38,717 nt of DNA from positions 1 through 38,717 of the forward strand of contig PBYE01000077.1 in NCBI GenBank assembly GCA_002729495.1, in the 5' to 3' direction. The stretch's first letter is position 1. Each line of letters begins with the position of its first letter. Of the stretch, positions 1 through 8,510 are shown piece after piece. Origin of the DNA: Chromatiales bacterium. GTDB taxonomy: Bacteria; Pseudomonadota; Gammaproteobacteria; Steroidobacterales; GCA-2729495. A model generated the notes under the pieces. It did not search any database. It had not been told where the DNA came from and saw nothing but the letters and a program-made list of their open reading frames with translations. The translations under genes and the position numbers were made by a program.

Positions 1-54
1 CCTAAGACCTTTCCGGTATTGGCTGCGGCTATTCCAGAACGGCGTCTGGTAACC

Positions 55-270
55 CTAGGGTGCGGTCGCTTCACGATCGTCGCGCGGATGGAGATTCTTG
101 CGCCGGCGACTCAGTATTGCACTCACCACAAGTAATGCTGCGAGCAATCCAGCAAGTGAAATAATTAAGCCATTCCAACTCGCCGACATCCAAGTAACCG
201 CGACGTGGGCTATCCAGATGCCTACAAAACACCAACACCAAAACAATGGCTGTTTCAGGTAGCTATCCAC
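55..270 (-). CDS. small two-helix membrane protein, unknown function
   Basis: A 71-residue protein starting at GTG, with a G-rich stretch (GGGG about 6 bases upstream) that could serve as ribosome binding site. Two hydrophobic segments at about residues 9-28 and 34-53 are separated by a short polar turn, and the second is followed by RRRK, which suggests that the C-terminal tail is cytoplasmic. I recognise no family. It stands alone: upstream lies a gap of about 500 bases with a terminator and a REPIN, downstream is the window edge. The regular hydrophobic pattern is the main reason to believe that it is translated. Confidence 0.45.
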   Translation of the reverse strand: MDSYLKQPLFWCWCFVGIWIAHVAVTWMSASWNGLIISLAGLLAALLVVSAILSRRRKNLHPRDDREATAP

Positions 271-490
271 TTGAACCCCCCCCGAGGTTGTACAACAAAT
301 CCACCGTATGAACGGAACCCTAGCATCTTTACACTTGCAATAAAATCATCTAAATGAATGATTCTTAGCCAGAAATAGCTGTTTGGCCGGCCTGCAGGCA
401 CCCCTTATGACAGCGCCGATTCCAGGAAGATCTTCACCTTCACCGGCCTGGGGGCAGCGCAGCAAAAGGGGCTGCCAGGAGGGGGAAAGC

Positions 491-518
491 AAAAAGACGC
501 AGCCCATGGCCGCGTCTT
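491..518 (-). terminator. probable rho-independent terminator, minus strand
   Basis: Read on the minus strand, AAGACGC and GCGTCTT (at 512-518 and 494-500) form a 7-bp stem around an 11-base partly palindromic loop, followed by a run of T. It lies about 275 bases beyond the proA stop, past a REPIN, and would end minus-strand transcription from proA. Confidence 0.5.
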
Positions 519-594
519 ATCAGGAATGCGTCTTCCCCCGCATTGCCCTTGGTTATTTTATACATCTTTCATTAACGGAAAGACAGTGGTTCGC

Positions 595-742
595 TGTAGG
601 AGCGCCTTTAGGCGCGAACCCGCCGTACTTTCCGCTAGCGCCTTTCGTGGAAGAAATATCCGGTCTGTGCCCGAATCAACTAAACCCGTAATTCACAATG
701 CGAGTCGGTGCAGCATGTTCGCGCCTAAAGGCGCTCCTACAG
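595..742. repeat. REPIN: two inverted REP palindromes around a core
   Basis: The left REP (595-624) begins TGTAGGAGCGCC and carries the self-complementary GGCGC; the right REP (717-742) is its reverse complement, ending GGCGCTCCTACAG. The whole unit is 148 bp. The core contains a TATCCG...TGTGCCCGAAT block that recurs in the units at 22976-23123 and 29940-30087, so this is a mobile-type REP doublet and not two chance palindromes. No RAYT transposase is present in the window. Apart from this unit and the terminator at 491-518, I see nothing supportable in the gene-free stretch 271-793. Confidence 0.8.
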
Positions 743-780
743 CAGATTTTTTTTGGCGGCACTCCGGGGATTCACCTATC

Positions 781-797
781 GCGGCTGAAGTCGCTAC
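781..797. repeat. degenerate REP half overlapping the proA stop
   Basis: GCGGCTGAAGTCGCTAC matches the REP stem of the unit at 29940-30087 (GCGGCTGAAGCCGCTCCTAC) with small changes. It overlaps the last codon and stop of proA, so a REP probably inserted at or across the gene end. Confidence 0.4.
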
Positions 798-2077
798 GGC
801 CGCGTCTGGCCGGTGCCCCGCACCACATACTTGTAGCTGGTCAACTGTTCTGCGCCTACCGGTCCGCGTGCGTGAATCTTACCCGTCGCGATACCTATCT
901 CGGCGCCCATACCGAACTCACCTCCGTCCGCGAATTGCGTCGATGCATTGTGCAGCAGAATCGCGCTGTCAAGATCATGAAAAAACTGTTCCACGGTGTC
1001 CTGATCTTCGGCAATTATTGCCTCGGTGTGGCCAGAACCGTAAGTTGAGATATGACTGATTGCTTCATCGACGCCTGCAACTGCACGTACGGAAATAATT
1101 GCATCCAGGTACTCGGTGCTCCAGTCCTGCTCGTCCGCTTTCTGCACACGATTGTCCGCCGCGCAGACAGTTTCATCGCCGCGAATTTCGCATCCCGCTT
1201 CGATTAAAGCATCTGCAATTGTTTTCCAGTGCGTAGCCATGCAGGCCTCATCGATCAACAATGTCTCGGCGGCTCCGCAGATTCCCGTGCGGCGCATCTT
1301 GGCGTTCAGTACGATGTCCCTGGCTTTGCTGACATCGGCGGACTCGTGCACGTAAACATGACAAATACCCTCGAGGTGCCCGATAACAGGCACGCGAGCA
1401 TCGGCTTGCACCCGGGCAATCAGGTTGCGGCCGCCCCTGGGAATGATCACGTCCACCGTGGACTGCATGCCCGACAACAGGTAGCCGACGGCATCCCGGT
1501 CAGTCGTAGGGATCATCTGGATAGCGTCTTCAGGCAGCCCGGCCTGCGCCAGGCCCTGCACCATGCACGAGTGGATGGCGGTGCTGGAATTAAAACTTTC
1601 GGACCCGCCCCTTAAAATGACGGCGTTGCCGGATTTCAGACACAGCGCACCCGCATCCGCAGTCACATTAGGGCGACTCTCATAAATAATGCCGATCACG
1701 CCCAGTGGCACGCGTACACGTTGGATAACCAGGCCGTTGGGGCGCAGCCACTCATCTGAAACTTCGCCGACGGGATCGTCGAGTTCAGCGACCTGCCTTA
1801 CACCCTCGGACATCGCCTTCACCCGCGATTCATCGAGCAACAACCGATCCAGCATTGACGCGGCAAGTCCTTTCTTTTCGGCCGAGCGCATGTCGCTCGC
1901 GTTGGCATCGAGAATTTCGTCACGCCGGGCAAAAAGCACGGCGGCGGCCGCACCGAGTGCATCGTAGCGCTCGGTCTCAGTCGAGCGCGCAAGCGCTGTC
2001 GCGGCCGCACGAGCGCGCCGGCCGATACCATCCATCACCTCAGTAATTTCACTGTTCTTTACCACTGCGCTTGCCAT
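794..2077 (-). CDS. proA: gamma-glutamyl phosphate reductase (glutamate-5-semialdehyde dehydrogenase)
   Basis: A cytoplasmic enzyme of proline synthesis: it reduces gamma-glutamyl phosphate with NADPH to glutamate-5-semialdehyde, which cyclises to pyrroline-5-carboxylate. The 427 residues match the usual length of the family. The sequence shows typical ProA blocks, including the segment [16 protein letters not shown] near residue 125, [10 protein letters not shown] near 150 and the catalytic-cysteine region [13 protein letters not shown] near 265. The start ATG lies 22 bases after the proB stop, so proB and proA are cotranscribed and the two enzymes can hand over the labile phosphate. The 3' end overlaps a degenerate REP sequence. 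Identification is firm. Confidence 0.96.
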   Translation of the reverse strand: MASAVVKNSEITEVMDGIGRRARAAATALARSTETERYDALGAAAAVLFARRDEILDANASDMRSAEKKGLAASMLDRLLLDESRVKAMSEGVRQVAELDDPVGEVSDEWLRPNGLVIQRVRVPLGVIGIIYESRPNVTADAGALCLKSGNAVILRGGSESFNSSTAIHSCMVQGLAQAGLPEDAIQMIPTTDRDAVGYLLSGMQSTVDVIIPRGGRNLIARVQADARVPVIGHLEGICHVYVHESADVSKARDIVLNAKMRRTGICGAAETLLIDEACMATHWKTIADALIEAGCEIRGDETVCAADNRVQKADEQDWSTEYLDAIISVRAVAGVDEAISHISTYGSGHTEAIIAEDQDTVEQFFHDLDSAILLHNASTQFADGGEFGMGAEIGIATGKIHARGPVGAEQLTSYKYVVRGTGQTRP

Positions 2078-2099
2078 TCCATGACCTTTGTTACAGAGC

Positions 2100-3242
2100 C
2101 TACTTGTCCAACAGCACCAGGTTATCGCGATGGACGATTTCGTCGCCGCCCTGGTAACCGATACGGCTTTCTATCTCCTGGCTGCGTGCCCCCATTATGA
2201 GGCGCGCTTCCTCACTGTCGTAGGCAACCAGGCCGTGCGCAATTTTTTGCCCCTCCGGGGACACGATCAACACGGCGTCGCCCCGCTGAAAATCACCATC
2301 GACCGAGCGTACCCCGACCGGCAACAGGCTACCGCCCTTACGCAGCGCCTGTTCTGCGCCCGCGTCGATCGCCAGCGAACCGCCCGGCGTCAGCGTACCT
2401 GCTATCCATTGCTTGCGTGCAGCCAGCGGTGTGCGCGAAGGCAGAAACCAGGTACATGCCCCGCCGTCGGCAACCGCGGTGAGCGGCCCCGTCGTATGAC
2501 CATTGGCTATCAGCGTTGACGTGCCGGCCCGCATGCAGATTCGTGCCGCCGCCAGCTTGGTCGCCATGCCGCCCGAGCCGTACGCGGTGCGGCTTTCGCC
2601 TGCCAGTTCTGCCAGTTCGGAGGTTATCTCGTGTATTTCCGGTATCAGCCTGGCATCGCTTTCTGTTGTCGGATCCGCATCATAAAAACCGTCAACGTCC
2701 GACAACAATACCAGGCACTCGGCACTGGCCATTTCCGCGACCCTTGCTGCCAGCCTGTCGTTGTCCCCGTAACGTATCTCCTGGGTTGCGACCGTGTCGT
2801 TTTCATTGATAACCGGCAGCACGCCCCGCTCCAGCAGGGTGTCAAGCGTGCTGCGAGCATTCAGGTAACGACGCCGGTTTTCGGTGTCATCCGGCGTCAG
2901 AAGTATCTGGGCAACTTTGATATCGTGCCTGCCCATCAGTTCCTGGTAAGCCTGCACGAGTATTACCTGGCCGGATGCGGCCGCAGCCTGGTATTCCTCC
3001 AGGCGCAGGTTACCGGTTTCCATACCAAGGTATGTACGTCCAAGTGCGATCGCCCCCGAAGACACGAGCATCACCTGCTGGCCGCGCCGGATCATCCCGG
3101 CCAGTTCACCTGCCAGTGATTCGAGCCAGTCGCGATTCAGCCGTCCATCATCCTTATCGATTAACAACGAGGAGCCGATTTTCACGACCACCCTTGAAGC
3201 ATCCTTCAAAGGGTCGACCTGCTGGTTGAAGTCCGTATTCAT
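2100..3242 (-). CDS. proB: glutamate 5-kinase with C-terminal PUA domain
   Basis: Phosphorylates glutamate to gamma-glutamyl phosphate, the first and normally proline-inhibited step of proline synthesis. The 380 residues hold an amino-acid kinase domain (about 15-260; [11 protein letters not shown] and VSSGAIALG near the start, the INENDTVAT and [10 protein letters not shown] segments, and [15 protein letters not shown] near 215) followed by a PUA domain (about 285-375). The ATG lies 21 bases after the ilvH stop and the stop lies 22 bases before proA, so the order is ilvH-proB-proA. In many proteobacteria proB follows the obg GTPase gene instead; the ilvH neighbour is less usual. Confidence 0.96.
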   Translation of the reverse strand: MNTDFNQQVDPLKDASRVVVKIGSSLLIDKDDGRLNRDWLESLAGELAGMIRRGQQVMLVSSGAIALGRTYLGMETGNLRLEEYQAAAASGQVILVQAYQELMGRHDIKVAQILLTPDDTENRRRYLNARSTLDTLLERGVLPVINENDTVATQEIRYGDNDRLAARVAEMASAECLVLLSDVDGFYDADPTTESDARLIPEIHEITSELAELAGESRTAYGSGGMATKLAAARICMRAGTSTLIANGHTTGPLTAVADGGACTWFLPSRTPLAARKQWIAGTLTPGGSLAIDAGAEQALRKGGSLLPVGVRSVDGDFQRGDAVLIVSPEGQKIAHGLVAYDSEEARLIMGARSQEIESRIGYQGGDEIVHRDNLVLLDK

Positions 3243-3263
3243 GTCTGCGAATCCGCAGCGTTT

Positions 3264-3758
3264 TCAGATGCCGGAACTGAGCACGGTCGTACCGCGCGCG
3301 ATTGCCATCGCACCACTACGCACCACCGTCAGTATTTCCGAACGGGTGCCGAGTGTGTTCATAAAGTTGTCGATCTGGATACCGGTGCCGGTTAGCTCAA
3401 GGGTGAAATTGGCGGTCGAATCATCCAGCACCCGAGCGCCGGCGGCCGATATGATATCCGAAATGTTCGCGCCATCGTGCAGGCGGACTTTCATTAACAG
3501 CAACTCGCGCTCTATATGTTCACCGCGGGTCATGTCAGCAATATTGACAACATCAACCAACTTGAAGAGTTGCTTGTTGATCTGATCTATAACTGCATCC
3601 GACCCCTTGGTAATCATCGTCAGACGAGATACCTGCGGGTCGTCGGTGGGCGCAACACTCAACGACTCAATGTTGTATCCACGGGTAGAGAACAGTGACG
3701 TCACTCGCGTAAGCGCGCCTGCCTCGTTTTGCATCAGAATGGAAATTATATGGCGCAT
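3264..3758 (-). CDS. ilvH: acetolactate synthase regulatory (small) subunit
   Basis: The regulatory subunit of acetohydroxyacid synthase, which binds valine and stimulates the catalytic subunit in branched-chain amino acid synthesis. The 164 residues match E. coli IlvH (163). An N-terminal ACT domain (about 1-75) begins RHIISILMQNEAGALTRVT and contains the RGYNIESL segment; a C-terminal domain (about 80-158) contains the family block GTRSEILTVVRSGAMAIARG. It sits head to head with the large-subunit gene instead of behind it, with 196 bases between the two starts, and leads into proBA. Product identity is clear; which large subunit it partners is inferred from proximity. Confidence 0.95.
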   Translation of the reverse strand: MRHIISILMQNEAGALTRVTSLFSTRGYNIESLSVAPTDDPQVSRLTMITKGSDAVIDQINKQLFKLVDVVNIADMTRGEHIERELLLMKVRLHDGANISDIISAAGARVLDDSTANFTLELTGTGIQIDNFMNTLGTRSEILTVVRSGAMAIARGTTVLSSGI

Positions 3759-3954
3759 CGTGCCAACCGACCGGGGAAACAGAGCTGATAACGAACTCGC
3801 AATGGTCGCCCAGAATTCCCGCTATTGCAATGCAGTTACAATTGTTCGACACTCGTTGAGCCTGTGGAAACTGAAAGCGTGGCAGCCGTTTAGTGAAGCA
3901 CAGGGCGGTATCCACGCCTGATTTTCCCCATCGTAGCTTTTGCAAGACCAGAAC

Positions 3955-5808
3955 ATGAACCCGAGCCCTGAAACCGTGAGCGACTCTGCCAAACATCCCC
4001 TGGCCGGCACCGTAATGTCGTGTGCCGATATGATCGTGCAGGTTCTGGCCGATGAAGGTGTCGATACGATTTTCGGGTATAGCGGCGGCGCGATCCTGCC
4101 GACCTATGACGCAGTCTTCCGCTTCAATGACGAACACTGCGACAGCGCAGGCAACCAGCCGATGCCGCTGATCGTTCCGGCGAACGAACAGGGCGCAGGC
4201 TTCATGGCCGCCGGGTATGCGCGCGCCAGCGGTAAAGTCGGCGTGGTCATGGTCACCTCCGGACCCGGCGCTACCAACACGGCGACGCCGGTACGGGACT
4301 GCCTGGCCGACTCGGTTCCGATCGTCGTGATCTGCGGCCAGGTGCCGACCACCGCAATAGGCACGGACGCTTTCCAGGAAGCACCTGTGTCCACGTCTCT
4401 CGGCCCGTTGTCCAAGCACCTGTTCCTGGTTACCGACGCGTCCAAGCTGGAAGCCACGGTCAGGACCGCGTTCGAGATCGCCCGAACCGGGCGGCCGGGA
4501 CCGGTGGTTATCGATGTTCCCAAGGACGTACAGAACGCGGAAGAAACCTTTCAGGGCTCCGGCCTGTTGCCGATACCCGGTTACCGGCACCGAATGGATG
4601 CCGTTGATCAGAACGTGCTGGACGATGCTGCCTGCGCAAATTTCTATGCGCTGCTTAAAGAGTCCCGGCGGCCTCTTATATATGCGGGCGGGGGCGTCAT
4701 AAACAGTGAATCTGCCCAGATCCTCAGGGAGTTTTCGGACCACTTTCGGATTCCGGTCGCGACGACCCTGATGGGCATCGGCGCCTATGACACAACCGAG
4801 GATTTGTCGCTGCAGATGCTCGGAATGCACGGTACTGCATTTGCAAATTACGCGGTTGAAGACTGCGACATGGTAATCGCGGTCGGCGCACGTTTTGACG
4901 ACCGGGTTGCCGCCGTGCCTGAAAAATTTGCGCCACGGGCCAAGGCGATCGCCCAGTTTGATGTCGATCCGTCAGAGATAGGGAAAGTGAAGTCGGTCGA
5001 CTGGTCTCATGTCGGTATCCTCGACCAGGATTTTGGCAAGATACTGGAGTATGGCAAGCATGAGAACATCCGGCTGGATCTTGCGGACTGGCATACGCAG
5101 ATAGCAAACCTGAAACAGGAGTATGCGCTGAATTACGACCGTAAGAGCAAACTTATCCAGCCCAATGCGGTCATCGAGGAGATCAACAGCTACACCCGGG
5201 GCGAGGCGATTATCAGCACAGGCGTTGGCCAGCACCAGATGTGGGCTGCGCAGTACTTCGATTTTCGGGACCCGCGACTGTGGCTCACTTCGGGCAGCAT
5301 GGGCACCATGGGTTTTGGCCTGCCGGCGGCGATCGGCGCGCAGTTTGCGAAGCCCGACCGGCTGGTTATCGATGTCGACGGCGACGCCAGTATTCGCATG
5401 AACTTAGGCGAACTCGAGACCGTGACTACCTACGAGCTGCCTATCAAGGTCATCGTCCTGAACAATTTTGGCGACGGGATGGTCAAGCAGTGGCAGAAAC
5501 TTTATTACAAGGGTCGTTTGTCGGCGAGTGACAAATCACTGCGGCGCAAAGACTTTGTAAAATCTGCACAGTCCGACGGCTTCGAGTTTGCTCAGCGTCT
5601 TGAGCAGCCGGGTGATATTGCCGGCATGGTTAAGGACTGGCTGGAATTCCCGGGCCCTGCATTCCTCGAGGTCATCATCGATCCGGAGGCCTGCGTCTAT
5701 CCGATGGTAGGCCCCGGCCTTGCGTACGATTCGATGATCACCGGCGATTTCATTCCGAGCAGAAGTCCCGCGACTGACGACGAAGCCGACAAATCCTCAA
5801 TGTTCTAG
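3955..5808 (+). CDS. ilvI: acetolactate synthase catalytic (large) subunit
   Basis: A ThDP-, Mg- and FAD-dependent enzyme that condenses two pyruvates to acetolactate, or pyruvate with 2-oxobutyrate. I chose the ATG at 3955 (617 residues); a TTG five codons upstream is possible, and no clear ribosome binding site is seen. N-terminal ThDP-binding domain: FGYSGGAILPTYDA, the activating glutamate in PANEQGAGFMAAGYAR, and SGPGATN. C-terminal domain: the cofactor motif DGDAS...NN near residues 475-505. After it, GDGMVKQWQ replaces the more common GMVRQWQ, and the end reads ACVYPMVGPG, so this is not the E. coli IlvI subtype. The gene diverges from ilvH, an unusual arrangement because the pair normally forms one operon. 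Confidence 0.92.
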   Translation: MNPSPETVSDSAKHPLAGTVMSCADMIVQVLADEGVDTIFGYSGGAILPTYDAVFRFNDEHCDSAGNQPMPLIVPANEQGAGFMAAGYARASGKVGVVMVTSGPGATNTATPVRDCLADSVPIVVICGQVPTTAIGTDAFQEAPVSTSLGPLSKHLFLVTDASKLEATVRTAFEIARTGRPGPVVIDVPKDVQNAEETFQGSGLLPIPGYRHRMDAVDQNVLDDAACANFYALLKESRRPLIYAGGGVINSESAQILREFSDHFRIPVATTLMGIGAYDTTEDLSLQMLGMHGTAFANYAVEDCDMVIAVGARFDDRVAAVPEKFAPRAKAIAQFDVDPSEIGKVKSVDWSHVGILDQDFGKILEYGKHENIRLDLADWHTQIANLKQEYALNYDRKSKLIQPNAVIEEINSYTRGEAIISTGVGQHQMWAAQYFDFRDPRLWLTSGSMGTMGFGLPAAIGAQFAKPDRLVIDVDGDASIRMNLGELETVTTYELPIKVIVLNNFGDGMVKQWQKLYYKGRLSASDKSLRRKDFVKSAQSDGFEFAQRLEQPGDIAGMVKDWLEFPGPAFLEVIIDPEACVYPMVGPGLAYDSMITGDFIPSRSPATDDEADKSSMF

Positions 5809-5814
5809 TTGAAG

Positions 5815-5869
5815 AACGCCCCAGCCAGCACACTGCGGCGTTGAGAATCGCACTCGCCTGAGGCGTTTT
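5815..5869 (+). terminator. possible terminator hairpins after the acetolactate synthase gene
   Basis: AACGCC (5815-5820) can pair with GGCGTT (5837-5842), and a second small hairpin CGCC-TGA-GGCG (5855-5865) is followed by TTTT. The stems are short, so a terminator is only moderately likely. It lies between the convergent ilvI and serine hydrolase genes. Confidence 0.35.
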
Positions 5870-5883
5870 CAACAGGCTGCAGG

Positions 5884-7080
5884 TTAGGGCTCGCCTCTCA
5901 TTGCACGCAGGGCTGTGTTCACGAAATACGTGACGTCGTAGCCAGGCTTAATCGGCTGCGCACCCAGCGCCGGTCCTAGCCGCACGATCACCAGTTCTTC
6001 GGACGGCACAATAAACACGTGTTGCTGGCCACGTCCCCAGGTCAGGTAAGTGTCTCGTGCCAGAAATGCTTCGGGTGCAATCGCACCGCTGGAACCGGCC
6101 GAGTCGTCCGGCGGAAAAGGCGGGTCCAGGTAACCGAGCCAGATCTGGTAACCGTAAAAACCCGCCATCGGCGACGGCGTGATCATCTCGTCGATCCACT
6201 CCTCCGAAACGATACGGTTTCCGTTTACCACGCCGCGCCCCAGGAACATCATGCCGACGCGGACCCAGTCCATCGCCGGGGCGCCGAGACAGCATGATGT
6301 GAACGCACGGTTGCCGGGTGAATCGGTAGCGACGCTCGCGATCTCACCGCCCATCGGCAGCCAGAGTTTCTCCCGCAGTAACTCGGAATAGCGCATCCCA
6401 TACTGGCGCTCGAGGATAACGCCGAGTAACTCGGAATTGAGGTTGTTGTAGTCCCATTTCTCGCCCTGCTCCCAGTCGGCCATGGGTACACGAAGGATCG
6501 CCTCGAGGGAGCGGCCGGAATTCAGCCACTTCATGCCGTCATCGAAAGGGTTGATCGTAAAGTCGTACTGGCCGAGCCCGGAACTCATGTACATCATGTT
6601 CCTGATGGTTATCTCACCACGGGGGTCATCCACCCACTCTTCGAGGTACTTGCCGATCGGATCGTCAACCGAATCGATCTTGCCCTCTTCGATCGCGATA
6701 CCGACAAAGATCCCCATCAGCGACTTGTGCATGGACTGCGACTGGGTCATGAAGTCCCGCTGCCAGTGATCCGCGTACCACTCATCCTGAATCACGCCCT
6801 TGTGGACCGTTATCAGGGCATGCGACCCGAACTCATCGGCATATTCGTGCATCGCTTCGAAGGTTGCGGCCGGAATCATGCGCCCGGATTCGGACACGAC
6901 CGGCAAAACAAACGAACCATCGCCACGGATCTCTTCCGCGGGATCCATGAGTTCCTGGCCCTTGGGGTCACCGCTGCCCAGGAACTGGACATAGTTGCGC
7001 CAGAGCCACGGATCCTGCCAGTAAATCACACTGACAAGCACAACAACGATCAACAGGATGCCACCCAGTTTCTTACTCAT
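5884..7080 (-). CDS. membrane-anchored serine hydrolase, beta-lactamase/6-aminohexanoate-dimer hydrolase fold
   Basis: A 398-residue protein with an N-terminal hydrophobic anchor (about residues 5-21) that should leave the enzyme in the periplasm. The catalytic SxxK motif is S116-M-H-K119, the YxN motif is Y211-N-N, and the third motif region reads TWGRGQQHVFIVPSEELVIV. The SMHK form and the GLGQYD segment resemble the NylB/EstB-like branch of class C serine hydrolases more than true AmpC, so esterase, amidase or peptidase activity is more likely than clinical-type resistance. It is convergent with ilvI and begins 69 bases beyond the stop of phhB. The substrate cannot be read from the sequence. 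Confidence 0.85.
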   Translation of the reverse strand: MSKKLGGILLIVVVLVSVIYWQDPWLWRNYVQFLGSGDPKGQELMDPAEEIRGDGSFVLPVVSESGRMIPAATFEAMHEYADEFGSHALITVHKGVIQDEWYADHWQRDFMTQSQSMHKSLMGIFVGIAIEEGKIDSVDDPIGKYLEEWVDDPRGEITIRNMMYMSSGLGQYDFTINPFDDGMKWLNSGRSLEAILRVPMADWEQGEKWDYNNLNSELLGVILERQYGMRYSELLREKLWLPMGGEIASVATDSPGNRAFTSCCLGAPAMDWVRVGMMFLGRGVVNGNRIVSEEWIDEMITPSPMAGFYGYQIWLGYLDPPFPPDDSAGSSGAIAPEAFLARDTYLTWGRGQQHVFIVPSEELVIVRLGPALGAQPIKPGYDVTYFVNTALRAMRGEP

Positions 7081-7149
7081 TCCGATACCCCTGATTATTG
7101 GTTTCTATTATTATTCTCTTAAGCGGCCAATCATACCGGTGTGGACTTT

Positions 7150-7497
7150 TCAGGCCGGCACCAGGCGGTCGATTTTTGCCGCACAAATAAAATCATTCTC
7201 CGACAGCCCGTCTATCGCATGGGTCGTGTAGTTTACAACGCAGCGACGATAGGAAACCTCCAGGTCAGGATGATGGCCCTCGGTATTGGCTATCCATGCC
7301 GCCGCGTTCACAAACCCTATTGTGCGGCTGAAACCGCTGAAGTCATATACCCGCCGAATCCATTTGCCGTCATCGCTCATACTCCAGTCTGCGTGCAGGG
7401 CCTCGAGCAGTTGCTGCGCGGCATCGGCTTCGAGCGGGGGCACACCACCTTCGCAGGGTTCGCAGCTGCGCCGGGTTAAATCAGACTGTGTTCTCAT
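7150..7497 (-). CDS. phhB: pterin-4a-carbinolamine dehydratase
   Basis: Dehydrates 4a-hydroxytetrahydrobiopterin to the quinonoid dihydropterin and so supports aromatic amino acid hydroxylases. The 115 residues fit the family. Visible are the N-terminal CEPCEGG segment (C12 and C15), the core motif EGHHPDLEVSY (H75, H76, P77) and a further conserved histidine, H93, in YTTHAIDGLSENDF. The start is supported by GGGAG seven bases upstream of the ATG. The gene starts 21 bases after the last VWA gene on the same strand and is therefore probably cotranscribed with the envelope cluster, although its function gives no obvious link. No phenylalanine hydroxylase gene lies in the window. Confidence 0.92.
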   Translation of the reverse strand: MRTQSDLTRRSCEPCEGGVPPLEADAAQQLLEALHADWSMSDDGKWIRRVYDFSGFSRTIGFVNAAAWIANTEGHHPDLEVSYRRCVVNYTTHAIDGLSENDFICAAKIDRLVPA

Positions 7498-7518
7498 CGT
7501 TGTTCTCCCGGACTCCCG

Positions 7519-8502
7519 CTATAAACGGGTCAGTGCAACGAATGACCCGCCGTTACGCTCACACAGCACCCGCATCAGGTTGGCGAATCGCAACGCATTG
7601 ACCGAAGTCCCCCTGGAAAACTGGGTCGGAAATCCTACGGCATGTACGCGCATCAAGCGGTTGCCGGAACTGTCTGCCTTGTTGACGCGGTCTACGTACC
7701 TCACCACGGCCTCGACGGAGCCACGCGGGTAATCATCGCCAAATACGAAAATACTGACTTTACGCCCCGGCTCGTAAAAGGTGTTGATTGCCTCGGTGAT
7801 GCCCTCGACCGGGCTGGAATCACTGTAGGGGTTCCAGCCAGACAAACGCTTCACAATGCTGCGCCGGCTGGTTGGAGAATCCGGTATCCAGCGACCAGCA
7901 TACGAAGAAAACATGTACTTGCCTTCATCGTTCAGCACCTGGATACCTTTGATCTCCGGATAAACCTGCAGGGTTTCGCTGACCATCTGCAACACGAGCC
8001 GCCAGGGTCCCTGGAACATGCTTCCCGAAGTGTCTATTACGAAAATAATGTACTCACTATCTACCGGTATACCGCCAACCGTGGTGTCATCCTCTTTCGG
8101 CCGAAAGTTTTTCAGCAGTTTCTGCATTTCTTTGGTTAGCGACTGGCGCGCGGCAAGCAGCTCTCCCTTAAGTTCGAGGCTCTCTTCATCATCAAGCGGC
8201 TGGAACTGGCCCTGCAAACGTTGCAGCTCCCGGCGCATGCTCGTGACCAATGTCTCTTCGGTTGCAAGCTCCGTCTCGAGACTGTCCAGGTTGCGATCAA
8301 GCGCTACCGAATCACCACGGATCTCGAAGAGCTCCTGCTGCAAAGCCAGGAGCAGCGCTTCGAGTTCTTCCCTGCTCTCTTCTATTGTCACCGGTTCATA
8401 AATCTTGGTAATGACAAGCAACAGGATGACCGCGCCAAAGCCACAGCAAATGACATCGAGAAACGACAGATTGAAAGTGTCCTGGTCGCGGTTCTTTGCC
8501 AT
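7519..8502 (-). CDS. ExbD/TolR-like transmembrane helix plus coiled coil and VWA domain (second of two paralogues)
   Basis: I take the ATG at 8502 (327 residues) because FNLSFLD then falls at residues 10-16, exactly as in the neighbouring paralogue; an upstream in-frame start would run into that gene. After a short cytoplasmic tail comes one transmembrane helix (about 17-33) with an aspartate, D16, at its entry (SFLDVICCGFGAV), which matches the PFIDVM pattern of ExbD/TolR proton-channel subunits. Residues 42-125 are charged coiled coil. A VWA domain follows (about 148-320) with the metal-binding DTSGS at 157-161; FGDD at 255-258 is a likely further part of the metal site. If topology follows ExbD, the VWA domain is periplasmic. 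The start is 8 bases after the upstream VWA gene. Confidence 0.8.
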   Translation of the reverse strand: MAKNRDQDTFNLSFLDVICCGFGAVILLLVITKIYEPVTIEESREELEALLLALQQELFEIRGDSVALDRNLDSLETELATEETLVTSMRRELQRLQGQFQPLDDEESLELKGELLAARQSLTKEMQKLLKNFRPKEDDTTVGGIPVDSEYIIFVIDTSGSMFQGPWRLVLQMVSETLQVYPEIKGIQVLNDEGKYMFSSYAGRWIPDSPTSRRSIVKRLSGWNPYSDSSPVEGITEAINTFYEPGRKVSIFVFGDDYPRGSVEAVVRYVDRVNKADSSGNRLMRVHAVGFPTQFSRGTSVNALRFANLMRVLCERNGGSFVALTRL

Positions 8503-8510
8503 ATCAGCGC

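Noticed and set aside
383-1059. Overlapping plus-strand frames around 383-1059
   Set aside because: They run through the REPIN and the antisense of proA; no ribosome binding site or recognisable protein.
3667-4830. 387-codon open frame opposite the acetolactate synthase gene
   Set aside because: It lies entirely over ilvI and the ilvH start, its composition mirrors the codon bias of ilvI, and it matches no family.
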